64,000 nucleotides of DNA from Sulfurimonas sp. (GTDB lineage: Bacteria > Campylobacterota > Campylobacteria > Campylobacterales > Sulfurimonadaceae). Of the stretch, positions 26,113-34,316 are shown piece by piece. Within the stretch, counting starts at the first letter, position 1, and the number at the start of each line of letters is the position of its first letter. Below the pieces are notes generated by a model. That model did no database searches. It was not told the DNA's origin and saw only the letters and a program-made list of their open reading frames with translations. The stretch lies in assembly GCA_021732045.1 (NCBI GenBank), contig JAKFWK010000005.1:62001-126000 (forward strand). Reading direction: 5' to 3'. The position numbers and the translations under genes are program-made.

Positions 26113-26682
26113 ATGATAGTTGGATTAAATGGCAAGGTTGAAAAAAAAGAGCCGTCTTTTGTGCATGTTGAGGTTAATGGCGTTGTGTATGAGGTTTTTA
26201 TATCTCTGCAAACATTTTCAGCACTTCCAAAAGATGAGGTAAAATTGTTTATCTCCCACATTATTCGTGAAGATGCTCAACTTTTATATGGCTTTTTAGA
26301 GAGTGGCGAGAAAAATCTTTTTGAGAAACTTATAAAAATAAATGGAGTTGGTCCAAAGGTAGCGATGGCAATCTGCTCGACTTATACGCCGTCTCAATTT
26401 GCAACCGTAATAAGCTCTAGCGATATAAAAGCGGTGCAGAGAGTTCCAGGAATTGGACCAAAGAGTGCAGGGCGTATTTTGGTAGAGCTAAATGGTTTTG
26501 ATGTTGAACTGCTTATGACAAAAGGTGAACCACAAAATCTAGCCTATTCTCAAGCAAGTGAAGCGCTGGAATCTCTAGGGTTTAAAAAAGATAAAATCTC
26601 AAATGCGCTCAGTTCTTGCAGCGTTGGCAGTGATACGGCTTCTCTCGTAAAAGAAGCTCTTAGACTTCTACAAACAATTTAA
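26113..26682 (+). CDS. ruvA: Holliday junction helicase subunit RuvA
   Basis: The 189-residue protein shows the three RuvA regions: an N-terminal OB fold ([12 protein letters not shown]), two helix-hairpin-helix motifs ([12 protein letters not shown] and [13 protein letters not shown]) and a small C-terminal domain ([17 protein letters not shown]) that contacts RuvB. It binds four-way DNA junctions as a tetramer and recruits RuvB for branch migration. Length is normal. It lies 12 nt after fapA and 13 nt before ddl. Confidence 0.96.
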   Translation: MIVGLNGKVEKKEPSFVHVEVNGVVYEVFISLQTFSALPKDEVKLFISHIIREDAQLLYGFLESGEKNLFEKLIKINGVGPKVAMAICSTYTPSQFATVISSSDIKAVQRVPGIGPKSAGRILVELNGFDVELLMTKGEPQNLAYSQASEALESLGFKKDKISNALSSCSVGSDTASLVKEALRLLQTI

Positions 26683-26695
26683 TTAAGGAAAAATA

Positions 26696-27733
26696 TTGAA
26701 ATTAACAATTTTATTTGGCGGCGCTAGTTTTGAGCATGAGATTAGCATCGTGAGTGCGATAACAGTAAAGGGAAAATTAGCAGGATTTGATTTAGATTTT
26801 ATCTTTTGTGATCAAGACCATCTCTTTTATTTGATAGACTCATCAAGCATGAAGGCTGTCACTTTTTCAAAAGGTTTGCATAAAAAAATGCCGCAACTCT
26901 CTTTGACAAATGGCGGTTTTGTTCAAAAAACTCTCTTCTCGTCAGTTTTACACACAGGTACGGTTTTAAATCTCATACATGGTGCCGATGGAGAAGATGG
27001 AACAATTGCTGCACTTTTGGACTTTTTCTCTATCAGATACATTGGACCAAGAGTTGATGCGAGTGTGTTTTCTTATGATAAAAGATACACAAAATGGCTC
27101 TGCAGTGCAAGAGGTGTAAAAAGCGTGGCTCATGAAGAGCTAAGTTTAAGTGAGCATAAAAATATAAATATCCAATATCCTGTTATAGTGAAACCAGCTT
27201 GTCTTGGAAGCTCTATTGGAGTGAGTATTGTAAAAGAGGATAGTGAACTTAGTTACGCTCTAGATAGTGCATTTGAGTATGATAAAAATATTATAGTTGA
27301 ACCATTTTTAAACGGTGTAAAAGAGTACAACTTAGCAGGCTTTATGGCAGATGGTAAAATGTATTTCTCAATAGTTGAAGAGCCACATAAAGAGGAATTT
27401 TTGGATTTTGAGAAAAAATATATGGATTTCTCAAGAAGCGAGCAGGTTTTAAAAGCCGATGTTGATGAAGAGTTGGAGCTAAAACTAAGAATTAATTTTG
27501 AAAAAATCTATAGAAATCTTTTTGAAGGCTCACTTATAAGATGTGACTTTTTTGTAGTTGACGGCGAGGTGCTCTTAAATGAGATAAATCCAATCCCTGG
27601 TTCTATGGCAAACTATCTATTTGCAGATTTTAAAGAGTCTATAGCTCTTCTTGCAAACTCACTGCCGCACACAAAAAGAGTAAAAGTAAACTACGAGTAC
27701 ATTCACTCAATCTCTAAAGCAAAAGGTAAATAG
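26696..27733 (+). CDS. ddl: D-alanine--D-alanine ligase
   Basis: The 345-residue ATP-grasp enzyme starts with TTG behind AAGGA. Landmarks are FGGASFEHEISIVSA near the N-terminus, YIGPRVDASVFSYDKRYTKW, KPACLGSSIGVSIVK and the metal-binding LNEINPIPGS. It makes the D-Ala-D-Ala dipeptide for peptidoglycan in the cytoplasm. The product is used by MurF, encoded two genes downstream, so this is a cell-wall operon. The stop overlaps the GTG of the hydrolase gene. Confidence 0.95.
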   Translation: MKLTILFGGASFEHEISIVSAITVKGKLAGFDLDFIFCDQDHLFYLIDSSSMKAVTFSKGLHKKMPQLSLTNGGFVQKTLFSSVLHTGTVLNLIHGADGEDGTIAALLDFFSIRYIGPRVDASVFSYDKRYTKWLCSARGVKSVAHEELSLSEHKNINIQYPVIVKPACLGSSIGVSIVKEDSELSYALDSAFEYDKNIIVEPFLNGVKEYNLAGFMADGKMYFSIVEEPHKEEFLDFEKKYMDFSRSEQVLKADVDEELELKLRINFEKIYRNLFEGSLIRCDFFVVDGEVLLNEINPIPGSMANYLFADFKESIALLANSLPHTKRVKVNYEYIHSISKAKGK

Positions 27734-28467
27734 TGGCGGTAAAATCTATTTTATTTAATCATCACACCTTGGATATTAGTTATGAAATTGTAAATCCTAA
27801 CGCAAAAATTGATTTGATTGTTTTGCATGGTTGGGGTAGCAACAAGGGATTGATGAAGCAATCATTTTCACCATATATGGATAGTTTTCGCCACATTTAT
27901 ATTGATTTGCCAGGGTTTGGAGGAAGCACATGCAACTTGCCTTTAACTACGAGAGACTATGCAAGAGCAGTAGAGCTTTTAATGGTTCATCTAAATGCAT
28001 CTAAAGATATTATTTTAGGGCACTCTTTTGGTGGAAAAGTGGCGCTTATTTTAGAGCCTCAAGTGCTTGTTCTGGTATCAAGCGCTGGCATCTATGTGCC
28101 AAAATCTCTTAAAGTTAGAACAAAGATAGTGATATTTAAACTTTTAAAATCATTAGGACTATCAAAATTTAGAGAATTTTTTGTGGCAGCTGATGCAAAA
28201 GCGCTGAGTGAGCCGATGTATCAGACATTTAAAAATGTAGTTAATGAAGATTTTTCCGAAGAGTTTTCTCTCTATGGCGGAAAGGCTCTTCTTTGTTGGG
28301 GAGCGGAGGACAGCGCAACTCCACTTAGCTCTGGAGAGACTATGAAGAGCCTTATAAAAGACTCCAAACTCATAGTCTATAGTGGTGATCACTACTTCTT
28401 TATGAAAAACGCTAAAGATATATCTAAAAATATAGAAGAGACATTTTTAAAAACATTGGAGCACTAG
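27733..28467 (+). CDS. Alpha/beta hydrolase
   Basis: The 244-residue protein begins with GTG overlapping the ddl stop. It has the alpha/beta-hydrolase pattern: oxyanion-hole loop LHGWGSNKG, nucleophile elbow GHSFGGKVAL (Ser near residue 99), acid in CWGAEDSATP and His in YSGDHYFF. No signal peptide is seen. It sits between ddl and murF in Campylobacterota cell-wall operons, but its substrate is unknown. The family includes esterases and C-C hydrolases. Confidence 0.85.
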   Translation: MAVKSILFNHHTLDISYEIVNPNAKIDLIVLHGWGSNKGLMKQSFSPYMDSFRHIYIDLPGFGGSTCNLPLTTRDYARAVELLMVHLNASKDIILGHSFGGKVALILEPQVLVLVSSAGIYVPKSLKVRTKIVIFKLLKSLGLSKFREFFVAADAKALSEPMYQTFKNVVNEDFSEEFSLYGGKALLCWGAEDSATPLSSGETMKSLIKDSKLIVYSGDHYFFMKNAKDISKNIEETFLKTLEH

Positions 28468-29913
28468 ATGCAAAACTATGAAATCTTGGTGGCTTTTGTC
28501 ACAAATGTATTTTTTGTAACCACGCTTGGCTGGTATCTTATAACAAATCTTCAATGGTATGACTACAGACTCTCTCGCGTTATTTTAAAGCACCACAAGC
28601 CGCTATGGCATATTTTTTACTTTCTAATCCCATTCGTTGCATATTACGCATTTCATGACTATTTTTACCTGTTTTTTTATCTAATACTGTTGCCAGCTAT
28701 GTTTATTTGGCATAAAAAATTGGATAAGAAGCTTATTTTAACTTGGAGAGTCAAGAGATTTCTAATTCTTCTTATCTCTTTGGTGTTGCTTTTTGATGTG
28801 TTATGTACTCTGAAATCAGCATGTCATGTTTACAGTGTGTTTATGCCTTTAGCTACTGCTTATATGGGTAGTTTTTTGATAGAAAAATTTCTGTTTATGG
28901 CATTTAAAAGAGAGGCAAAAAAAAGGCTTCAAAGTATTGCCAACCTTCAGATTATAGCCATCACTGGAAGTTATGGTAAGACTAGCATTAAAAATTTTAT
29001 GGCAGAGATACTAAGTAAAAAGTTTAGGGTTTATGCAACTCCTAGAAGTGTAAACACCATCGGTGGGATTATCAGAGATGTAAATGAGTCTTTACCACTT
29101 GATACAGAGATTTATATTTGTGAGGCAGGAGCCAGAGAGAGTGGCGATATATATGAAATCACTTCATTTTTAGAGCCACAAAGAGTTGTTGTTGGAAAGA
29201 TTGGCCTAGCACATATAGAGTATTTTAAAACTCTTAAAAATATTATCACAACAAAGCTAGAAATCATACACTCCCCTAGGCTAGAGAGAGCGTTTATACA
29301 CTACTCTGTAACAGATGAGCCACATGATAAAGTGATTTTTTTTGGGGATGAGATTCAAAATGTTGACTCAAATCTATATGGAACCAGCTTTGATTTAGAA
29401 CTTGATGGAGAGATTTTATCTCTTCACACAAGCATATTAGGCTCTTTTCAGACAATGAACATAGCGGTTAGTGTGAGAATTGCTAAAGAGTTTGGCATGA
29501 GTAATGAAGATATAAAATTAGCAGTTAGCAAGTTAGCTCCAGTTGAACATAGACTTCAAAAAATAGTTGCAGGTGGAAAAATAATACTTGATGATGGATA
29601 TAATGGAAATATAGAGGGAATGCTTGAGGGCGTAAGACTCTGTTCACTCCATAATGGCAGAAAAGTTATAGTAACACCTGGTTTGGTTGAGAGTAGTGAC
29701 GAGCTAAACATAAAACTCATAGATGCGATAAACGAAGTTTTTGACATAGTTATAGTCACAGGCAAACTAAACGCGGAACTTTTTGATAAGCATCTGAAAG
29801 TAAAAAATAAAATTATGCTGCATGATAAATCCAAGTTAGTAGATGTTTTAGCACAAGAGACAGCCTCTGGAGATATAATCTTGTTCGCAAATGATGCTCC
29901 AAACTTTATCTAG
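28468..29913 (+). CDS. murF: UDP-MurNAc-tripeptide--D-Ala-D-Ala ligase with N-terminal membrane segment
   Basis: The 481-residue protein has a Mur-ligase core with P-loop ITGSYGKTSIKNFMAEIL near residue 172, NTIGGIIRDVN, the EAGARESGDI segment and a C-terminal domain (ILDDGYNGNIEGMLEG). An extra N-terminal region of about 150 residues holds four hydrophobic helices (around 5-25, 45-62, 65-82 and 105-130), absent in classical MurF. It adds D-Ala-D-Ala to the UDP-MurNAc-tripeptide. Starting directly after the hydrolase stop, it ends the ddl-hydrolase-murF operon. Confidence 0.88.
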   Translation: MQNYEILVAFVTNVFFVTTLGWYLITNLQWYDYRLSRVILKHHKPLWHIFYFLIPFVAYYAFHDYFYLFFYLILLPAMFIWHKKLDKKLILTWRVKRFLILLISLVLLFDVLCTLKSACHVYSVFMPLATAYMGSFLIEKFLFMAFKREAKKRLQSIANLQIIAITGSYGKTSIKNFMAEILSKKFRVYATPRSVNTIGGIIRDVNESLPLDTEIYICEAGARESGDIYEITSFLEPQRVVVGKIGLAHIEYFKTLKNIITTKLEIIHSPRLERAFIHYSVTDEPHDKVIFFGDEIQNVDSNLYGTSFDLELDGEILSLHTSILGSFQTMNIAVSVRIAKEFGMSNEDIKLAVSKLAPVEHRLQKIVAGGKIILDDGYNGNIEGMLEGVRLCSLHNGRKVIVTPGLVESSDELNIKLIDAINEVFDIVIVTGKLNAELFDKHLKVKNKIMLHDKSKLVDVLAQETASGDIILFANDAPNFI

Positions 29914-29960
29914 GTAACACTGTTTTTTATTGAAAAAGTCTATTTTTATAAAGGATTATT

Positions 29961-30452
29961 ATGAAAGATATTTTGTATGCCCCATGGCGGGATGAGTATA
30001 TAAAAAGTCATGATGTTGAGGGCTGTGTTTTTTGCCATATAAGCCAAAATGAGCCGCTTGACGAAGAGTTACATGTTTTATATAGAGATGAATTTTGCTT
30101 TTTGGTCATGAATAAGTACCCATACACTCCTGGCCATTTTATGATAATTCCGCATAAGCATACGGATAAACTTGAAGATTTAGAGCCTGAAGTTTGGCTT
30201 CACATGAGCACTTTGGCTCAAAAAGGCGTAAGACTTTTAAAAGAGGGCATTAACGCTCATGGAGTAAACATTGGGATGAATCTAGGCAGTGCAGGCGGAG
30301 CGGGAATAGCTGAGCATATCCATATGCATCTGGTTCCAAGATGGGAGAGAGATACAAATTTTATAACCTCCATTGCCAACAATAGGGTCTATTCAACCGA
30401 TTTTTTAAAAATTTATAAAAAAATAAAATCTCTAATACCGAAGTATATCTAG
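29961..30452 (+). CDS. HIT family nucleotide hydrolase
   Basis: The 163-residue protein has the histidine-triad signature EHIHMHLVPRW near residue 117 and an N-terminal CVFCHIS motif, which may bind zinc together with a later His. The segment NKYPYTPGHFMIIPHKH matches the Hint/Fhit-like branch related to diadenosine tetraphosphate phosphorylase/hydrolase. It probably hydrolyses dinucleoside polyphosphates or nucleoside phosphoramidates in the cytoplasm. An AAGGA ribosome site precedes the ATG. Confidence 0.88.
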   Translation: MKDILYAPWRDEYIKSHDVEGCVFCHISQNEPLDEELHVLYRDEFCFLVMNKYPYTPGHFMIIPHKHTDKLEDLEPEVWLHMSTLAQKGVRLLKEGINAHGVNIGMNLGSAGGAGIAEHIHMHLVPRWERDTNFITSIANNRVYSTDFLKIYKKIKSLIPKYI

Positions 30453-30453
30453 C

Positions 30454-31767
30454 TTGTTTAAAATCATCTTTTTTTGTACTATTTTTTTTGGTGCCATAAA
30501 CGGTGCTGAATTTCCTCTGATTTATGCAAATCTAGGTGACCCACTCTACAAAACTATAATACCACTCTCAAATCTTTGTGATATTGAAGAGCTGGGAGAT
30601 GAGGGAGCAAGATATATAAATGATGCAAGTGCCACCATGGAGCTGGGTCGCAAGGCTGAAGTATCAACCTCAGATAAAGATAAAAGAGAGTATCTCAGTA
30701 AACTGCGAATTCTTCAAAAGCAGTATGGCTATGTTTTAAATGTTTTACATAAAAATATCAGTATATCTATAGACAAAGATGAGTATGAACTTTTTTTAAA
30801 ATTGACTAATTATGAGTTTGACAATCTACTAAAAAGTAGAGCTATATCACAAAAAGCTATTGAGTACTACAAAAAAAAATCATCAGATAAGAAGTGTCAA
30901 CTTCTAGAAAAAAAGATGAAAACAGATAAATTAATACAGGAGAGTCAAAAAGAAGTTTTTGAAGAACCAACCACAACTACGCTGGTTTCAGATAAAAATG
31001 ACTCAATATCTTCCGCAAAAAACAGTGTAGAAATAAGAGCTACAAAAGAGCAAAACTACATATCCATAACCATACAAAACAGTAATCCATACAAAATTAC
31101 TCTCAGGGTTGATGGCAAATATGAGAATTTAGAGTATGACAAAAATCAACAAAATGAAGTAGTGGTTGATGCAAAAAGTAAAGTGGAGTATATAAAACTC
31201 TATTTTACAAAAGAGCCATACTCTTATAGCTTTACAACTAGCTGGATAATTGGTTCAAAAAATGCAATTCACGATGATAACTATATCTACAGACTTCCAT
31301 TTGCAACAAATGCAATCTGCAGAGTAACACAGGGCTATAATGGGCAAAAATCACATAAAGGGCATGGCAAATTTGCTATTGATTTTGGGATGAGTGTTGG
31401 AACTAAGATTTATGCTGCACGAGACGGTATAGTTGTGAAAACAAAATCAGACTCAAATATAGGTGGTTTTGGAGAAGAGTATAAGAAATATGGTAATTTT
31501 ATAACTATAGAGCACAGTGATTTTACATTTTCAACATATTATCATCTTATGCAAAATGGAGTGGCTGTTAAGGTTGGAGACTCCATTAAGAGAGGTCAGT
31601 ATATAGGAAATTCTGGAAGCACCGGAAATCTAGATGGGCCACATTTGCACTTCGCAGTATTTAGAACAAAAGATGCAGGCTCGGTGGAGACAATTCCAAT
31701 TAAATTTGAGTGTCAAACTGGGACAATTACAGAGCCAATAAAGGGAGCTTTTTATCAAGCTAAGTAG
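30454..31767 (+). CDS. Secreted M23 family metallopeptidase
   Basis: The 437-residue protein starts with TTG 1 nt after the HIT gene and has a signal peptide (MFKIIFFCTIFFGAINGAEF). Residues 20-300 form an unassigned region with a helical part and a beta-rich part. The last 140 residues are a peptidase M23 (LytM) domain. Zinc ligands are visible in SHKGHGKFAIDFG (H and D) and GPHLHFAVF (HLH); the catalytic His is probably in TYYHLMQNG. It should cut peptide cross-links of peptidoglycan or be an activator. Its location after ddl-murF supports a wall role. Confidence 0.86.
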   Translation: MFKIIFFCTIFFGAINGAEFPLIYANLGDPLYKTIIPLSNLCDIEELGDEGARYINDASATMELGRKAEVSTSDKDKREYLSKLRILQKQYGYVLNVLHKNISISIDKDEYELFLKLTNYEFDNLLKSRAISQKAIEYYKKKSSDKKCQLLEKKMKTDKLIQESQKEVFEEPTTTTLVSDKNDSISSAKNSVEIRATKEQNYISITIQNSNPYKITLRVDGKYENLEYDKNQQNEVVVDAKSKVEYIKLYFTKEPYSYSFTTSWIIGSKNAIHDDNYIYRLPFATNAICRVTQGYNGQKSHKGHGKFAIDFGMSVGTKIYAARDGIVVKTKSDSNIGGFGEEYKKYGNFITIEHSDFTFSTYYHLMQNGVAVKVGDSIKRGQYIGNSGSTGNLDGPHLHFAVFRTKDAGSVETIPIKFECQTGTITEPIKGAFYQAK

Positions 31768-31921
31768 CTTTACAGAAGTGGTTATAAATAATTTTATTCG
31801 CCAATTTTAGTTTGTAGGAGATATTGCAAGTGGACACTCAACTCTTCATAAATCTTATTAATTTTGTAAGCTTGTTTTTAATACAATCTATAAGAGTCAT
31901 AAAATATCAAAAGGATTTATA

Positions 31922-32323
31922 GTGGGTGGATTTATTCGCAACTTTTTTTTGTTTTCTTTTTTTGCAGTTGTATCGCTCAGTGCAAAAGAGTTAGATGTAG
32001 AAGTTGGCATATGGGAGTGGAAAAGCACTATGGAGATGTCAGGGATGTCGTTTGTATCACCTTCATATAGTGTTTGTTTAACAAAAAAAGATTTAGTACC
32101 AAAACAATCTGAAGAAAATAAAGATTGTAAAATGGTAGAAAACAAGATTTCTAAAAATAGTGTTTACTGGAAAATGGAATGTACAAACGATGGTGTTAAG
32201 TCCGTCTCAACAGGCACCATACTCTACAACAAAACAACAGCCAATGGTAAAATAGAAATAGATACAAACGGCATGACTATGATATCAAATATAAGTGGTA
32301 AACGCACGGGGGCATGTAAATAA
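31922..32323 (+). CDS. Secreted DUF3617 family protein
   Basis: The 133-residue protein starts with GTG behind AAAAGGA (about 31909-31915) and has a signal peptide (cut near SLSAKEL). The mature part begins VEVGIWEWKSTMEMSGM and has YSVCLTKKDLV, CKMVE, WKMECTNDG and a terminal GACK, the pattern of DUF3617. The four cysteines may form two disulfides in the periplasm. Function unknown. It stands alone between the M23 peptidase and the tRNA genes. Confidence 0.75.
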   Translation: MGGFIRNFFLFSFFAVVSLSAKELDVEVGIWEWKSTMEMSGMSFVSPSYSVCLTKKDLVPKQSEENKDCKMVENKISKNSVYWKMECTNDGVKSVSTGTILYNKTTANGKIEIDTNGMTMISNISGKRTGACK

Positions 32324-32432
32324 GACTATTTGAAGTATTTTTCAGTGAAATGAGTAGAAAATTAGTGAGTTAGTTTAGGTGAAAATTGCACTTGTTGCTA
32401 GAATTGGCGTAGTGTTTAATGAAGTTTTAAAG

Positions 32433-32507
32433 TGGATGGGGTGAAGGGATTCGAACCCCTGAGTGTTGGTACCAAAAACCAATGCCTTACCGCTTGGCGA
32501 CACCCCA
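32433..32507 (-). tRNA. tRNA-Gln (anticodon TTG)
   Basis: On the minus strand the 75-nt sequence has acceptor TGGGGTG pairing with CACCCCA. The anticodon stem TTGGT/ACCAA closes loop TTTTGGT with anticodon TTG. The T-arm has the TTCGAAT loop and CCA is encoded. It lies 18 nt downstream of the initiator tRNA gene on the same transcript. Confidence 0.95.
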
Positions 32508-32525
32508 GTGTTTAATTTGAAATGT

Positions 32526-32602
<77 letters not shown>

Positions 32603-32636
32603 GTGTTTCAGACAGCTTTTGTGCTGTTGAGGCGGA

Positions 32637-32665
32637 ATTATATAGCAATTGTCTTTGTTTGTCAA
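32637..32665 (-). promoter_or_regulatory. Consensus sigma-70 promoter for the tRNA-fMet/tRNA-Gln unit
   Basis: On the minus strand a perfect -35 TTGACA (32660-32665) and a perfect -10 TATAAT (32637-32642) are 17 nt apart. The bases after the -10 are GC-rich (TCCGCC), as in stringently controlled stable-RNA promoters. A small hairpin ACAGC-ACAAAA-GCTGT lies in the leader before the tRNA. Confidence 0.85.
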
Positions 32666-32727
32666 GGACTTTTTTGTAAAATTTAAAATCTATTTCACGA
32701 CAGAGATGTAGCTGGAATGGAATATTT

Positions 32728-32952
32728 TTATCTTGATGCAATCTTCATTGCAATTTTGTGTGCAAATGGAAAAACAAGCAGTATGGTTGGGAATGCGATG
32801 ATATATGCAACCAACCACGCATGAATCCAAATATTAACAAATCCATTTACTGGTCCAAGATTTATAAGCGTAATTGCTCCGGACATAATAAAGCTCATAA
32901 ATCCAGATAGAAGAAACGCTTGAACCTGATGAAGATATTTGATTGAGACCAT
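32728..32952 (-). CDS. DUF2798 family small membrane protein
   Basis: This 74-residue protein has two transmembrane helices (about 10-32 and 42-64) and a positively charged C-terminus (KIAMKIASR). The segment FLLSGFMSFIMSGAITLIN, the WIHAWLVAY turn and the FPFAHKIA end are typical of DUF2798, whose function is unknown. It stands alone, next to the first copy of the 139-bp repeat. Confidence 0.8.
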   Translation of the reverse strand: MVSIKYLHQVQAFLLSGFMSFIMSGAITLINLGPVNGFVNIWIHAWLVAYIIAFPTILLVFPFAHKIAMKIASR

Positions 32953-32986
32953 ATTTTGAGCCTTTTTTATTTTAATTTAGTTAACT

Positions 32987-33125
32987 GATGTTGTATGCTA
33001 AAGTGAACAGATCCACTTTAGCAGGAGGGATTGCCATTTCTTCCAACCCCATAAAGCTAGGAAAAACAATTTTTTCGAGAAATACAAAGTGTGTTACGCT
33101 CCTTTTTGCAAAAGTGTGTAACATC
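32987..33125. repeat. 139-bp MITE-like hairpin repeat, copy 1
   Basis: This copy runs from GATGTT to AACATC and matches copy 2 (37603-37741) at about 118 of 139 positions with no gaps. Internal hairpins are a 10-bp stem (32996-33005 with 33014-33023), an 8-bp stem around TGCC (33024-33044) and an A/T-rich GAAAAA/TTTTTC stem. The terminal repeats are imperfect inside, but outside GATGTT the match extends into the flanks (TAACT on the left, AGTTA on the right). It lies 6 nt past the ovoB stop and carries no coding frame. Confidence 0.85.
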
Positions 33126-33131
33126 AGTTAG

Positions 33132-34316
33132 CTAACTGTTTTTATATTCTTGTAGAGCTTTTTCCAGTTTTTCCAGTATAAGCGACATCTTTGTGGATGA
33201 TACCGCAAAATTTAATCTCATAAATCCACTGCCTTCTCTGCCAAAATTAAGTCCAGCACTAAGTCCAAGTCCTGCTTTATGGATAAAGAAGTCTCTTAAA
33301 CCTTTGCCATCAAGTTTCATGTCTCTACAATCTAACCATGCCAAATAAGTTGCTTCTATCGGAGTTATTTTTATAATTGACGGAAATTTTTCGCACAACT
33401 CTTTTAGCATAATATAGTTTTTTAGCAAATGAATTTTAATCTCTTTAAGCCACGCATCACCATTTTTATATGCACTCTCAAAAGCTACATGAGAAAGTGC
33501 ATTTCCTTGGGCGAAGTGTATGCGGTTATAGCTTTTTAAAAATTTAGCATGTAACTCTTTGTTTGGTATAGCAACGCTACTCATGGCAAATCCTGCCATA
33601 TTAAAGGTTTTTCCAACTCCAATAGCCGTTACGCTTATTTCCCTTGCTTGCTTACAGAGCGAGGCAAATGGAATATGGATATTTGGTTCATAGACCAAAT
33701 CAGAGTGAATCTCATCGCTAAAAACCACAATATTGTGCTTTAGACAAACCTCTAAAATTTTCTCCAGCTCCTCTTTTTTCCAGACTCTTCCAACGGGATT
33801 ATGAGGTGAGCAGAGAAGCAGAAGCTTCGTCTTTTCATCTATTTTTGATTTTAGATCTTCTATGTCAAACGAGTATATCCCATTATCATCAAGCTTTAGC
33901 GGATTTTTCAAAATTTCTCGATTGTGCTCCATAACGCTATGAAAAAAAGGCGGGTAAACTGGTGTTTGAACTATAACTTTATCGCCAATCTCGCTAAAAG
34001 CATCTATTGCGGTATTCATACTAGCTACAACGGAGTGTGAAAAAAGCATATCTTCGAGCTCAAATTCCACTCCATGAACCATTTTCATCCACTCTATCTG
34101 AGCCAAAAATGCACTTGCTGGCACCTCTTCATAGCCAACTATTGGATGCTCTAATCGCTTTTTAACTGCATCAATCACAAAATCTGGCGTGTCGATATCC
34201 ATATCAGCAACCCAAAGAGGCTCTACATCCTCAGTTCCAAAGAGTTTTTCTCTTAGAGTATATTTTTCTGCGTTTGTGTTTTCTCTTGCTGCTGAAGTTG
34301 AAAAGTCATAACTCAT
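33132..34316 (-). CDS. ovoB: PLP-dependent C-S lyase, MalY/PatB type; probable OvoB (ovothiol biosynthesis)
   Basis: The 394-residue protein is a fold-type I PLP enzyme of the MalY/PatB group. It has LWVADMDIDTPDFV near residue 34, the CSPHNPVGRVW loop, FSDEIHSDL with Asp201 for the pyridine nitrogen, and the Schiff-base Lys236 in GVGKTFNMAG. MalY-type enzymes cleave the C-S bond of cystathionine-like substrates. Directly after ovoA (ATGA overlap), the likely substrate is the hercynine-like cysteinyl-histidine sulfoxide, cleaved to 5-thiohistidine, the OvoB step. The family also includes cystathionine beta-lyases, so the assignment depends on this context. The stop is 6 nt before the repeat. 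Confidence 0.8.
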   Translation of the reverse strand: MSYDFSTSAARENTNAEKYTLREKLFGTEDVEPLWVADMDIDTPDFVIDAVKKRLEHPIVGYEEVPASAFLAQIEWMKMVHGVEFELEDMLFSHSVVASMNTAIDAFSEIGDKVIVQTPVYPPFFHSVMEHNREILKNPLKLDDNGIYSFDIEDLKSKIDEKTKLLLLCSPHNPVGRVWKKEELEKILEVCLKHNIVVFSDEIHSDLVYEPNIHIPFASLCKQAREISVTAIGVGKTFNMAGFAMSSVAIPNKELHAKFLKSYNRIHFAQGNALSHVAFESAYKNGDAWLKEIKIHLLKNYIMLKELCEKFPSIIKITPIEATYLAWLDCRDMKLDGKGLRDFFIHKAGLGLSAGLNFGREGSGFMRLNFAVSSTKMSLILEKLEKALQEYKNS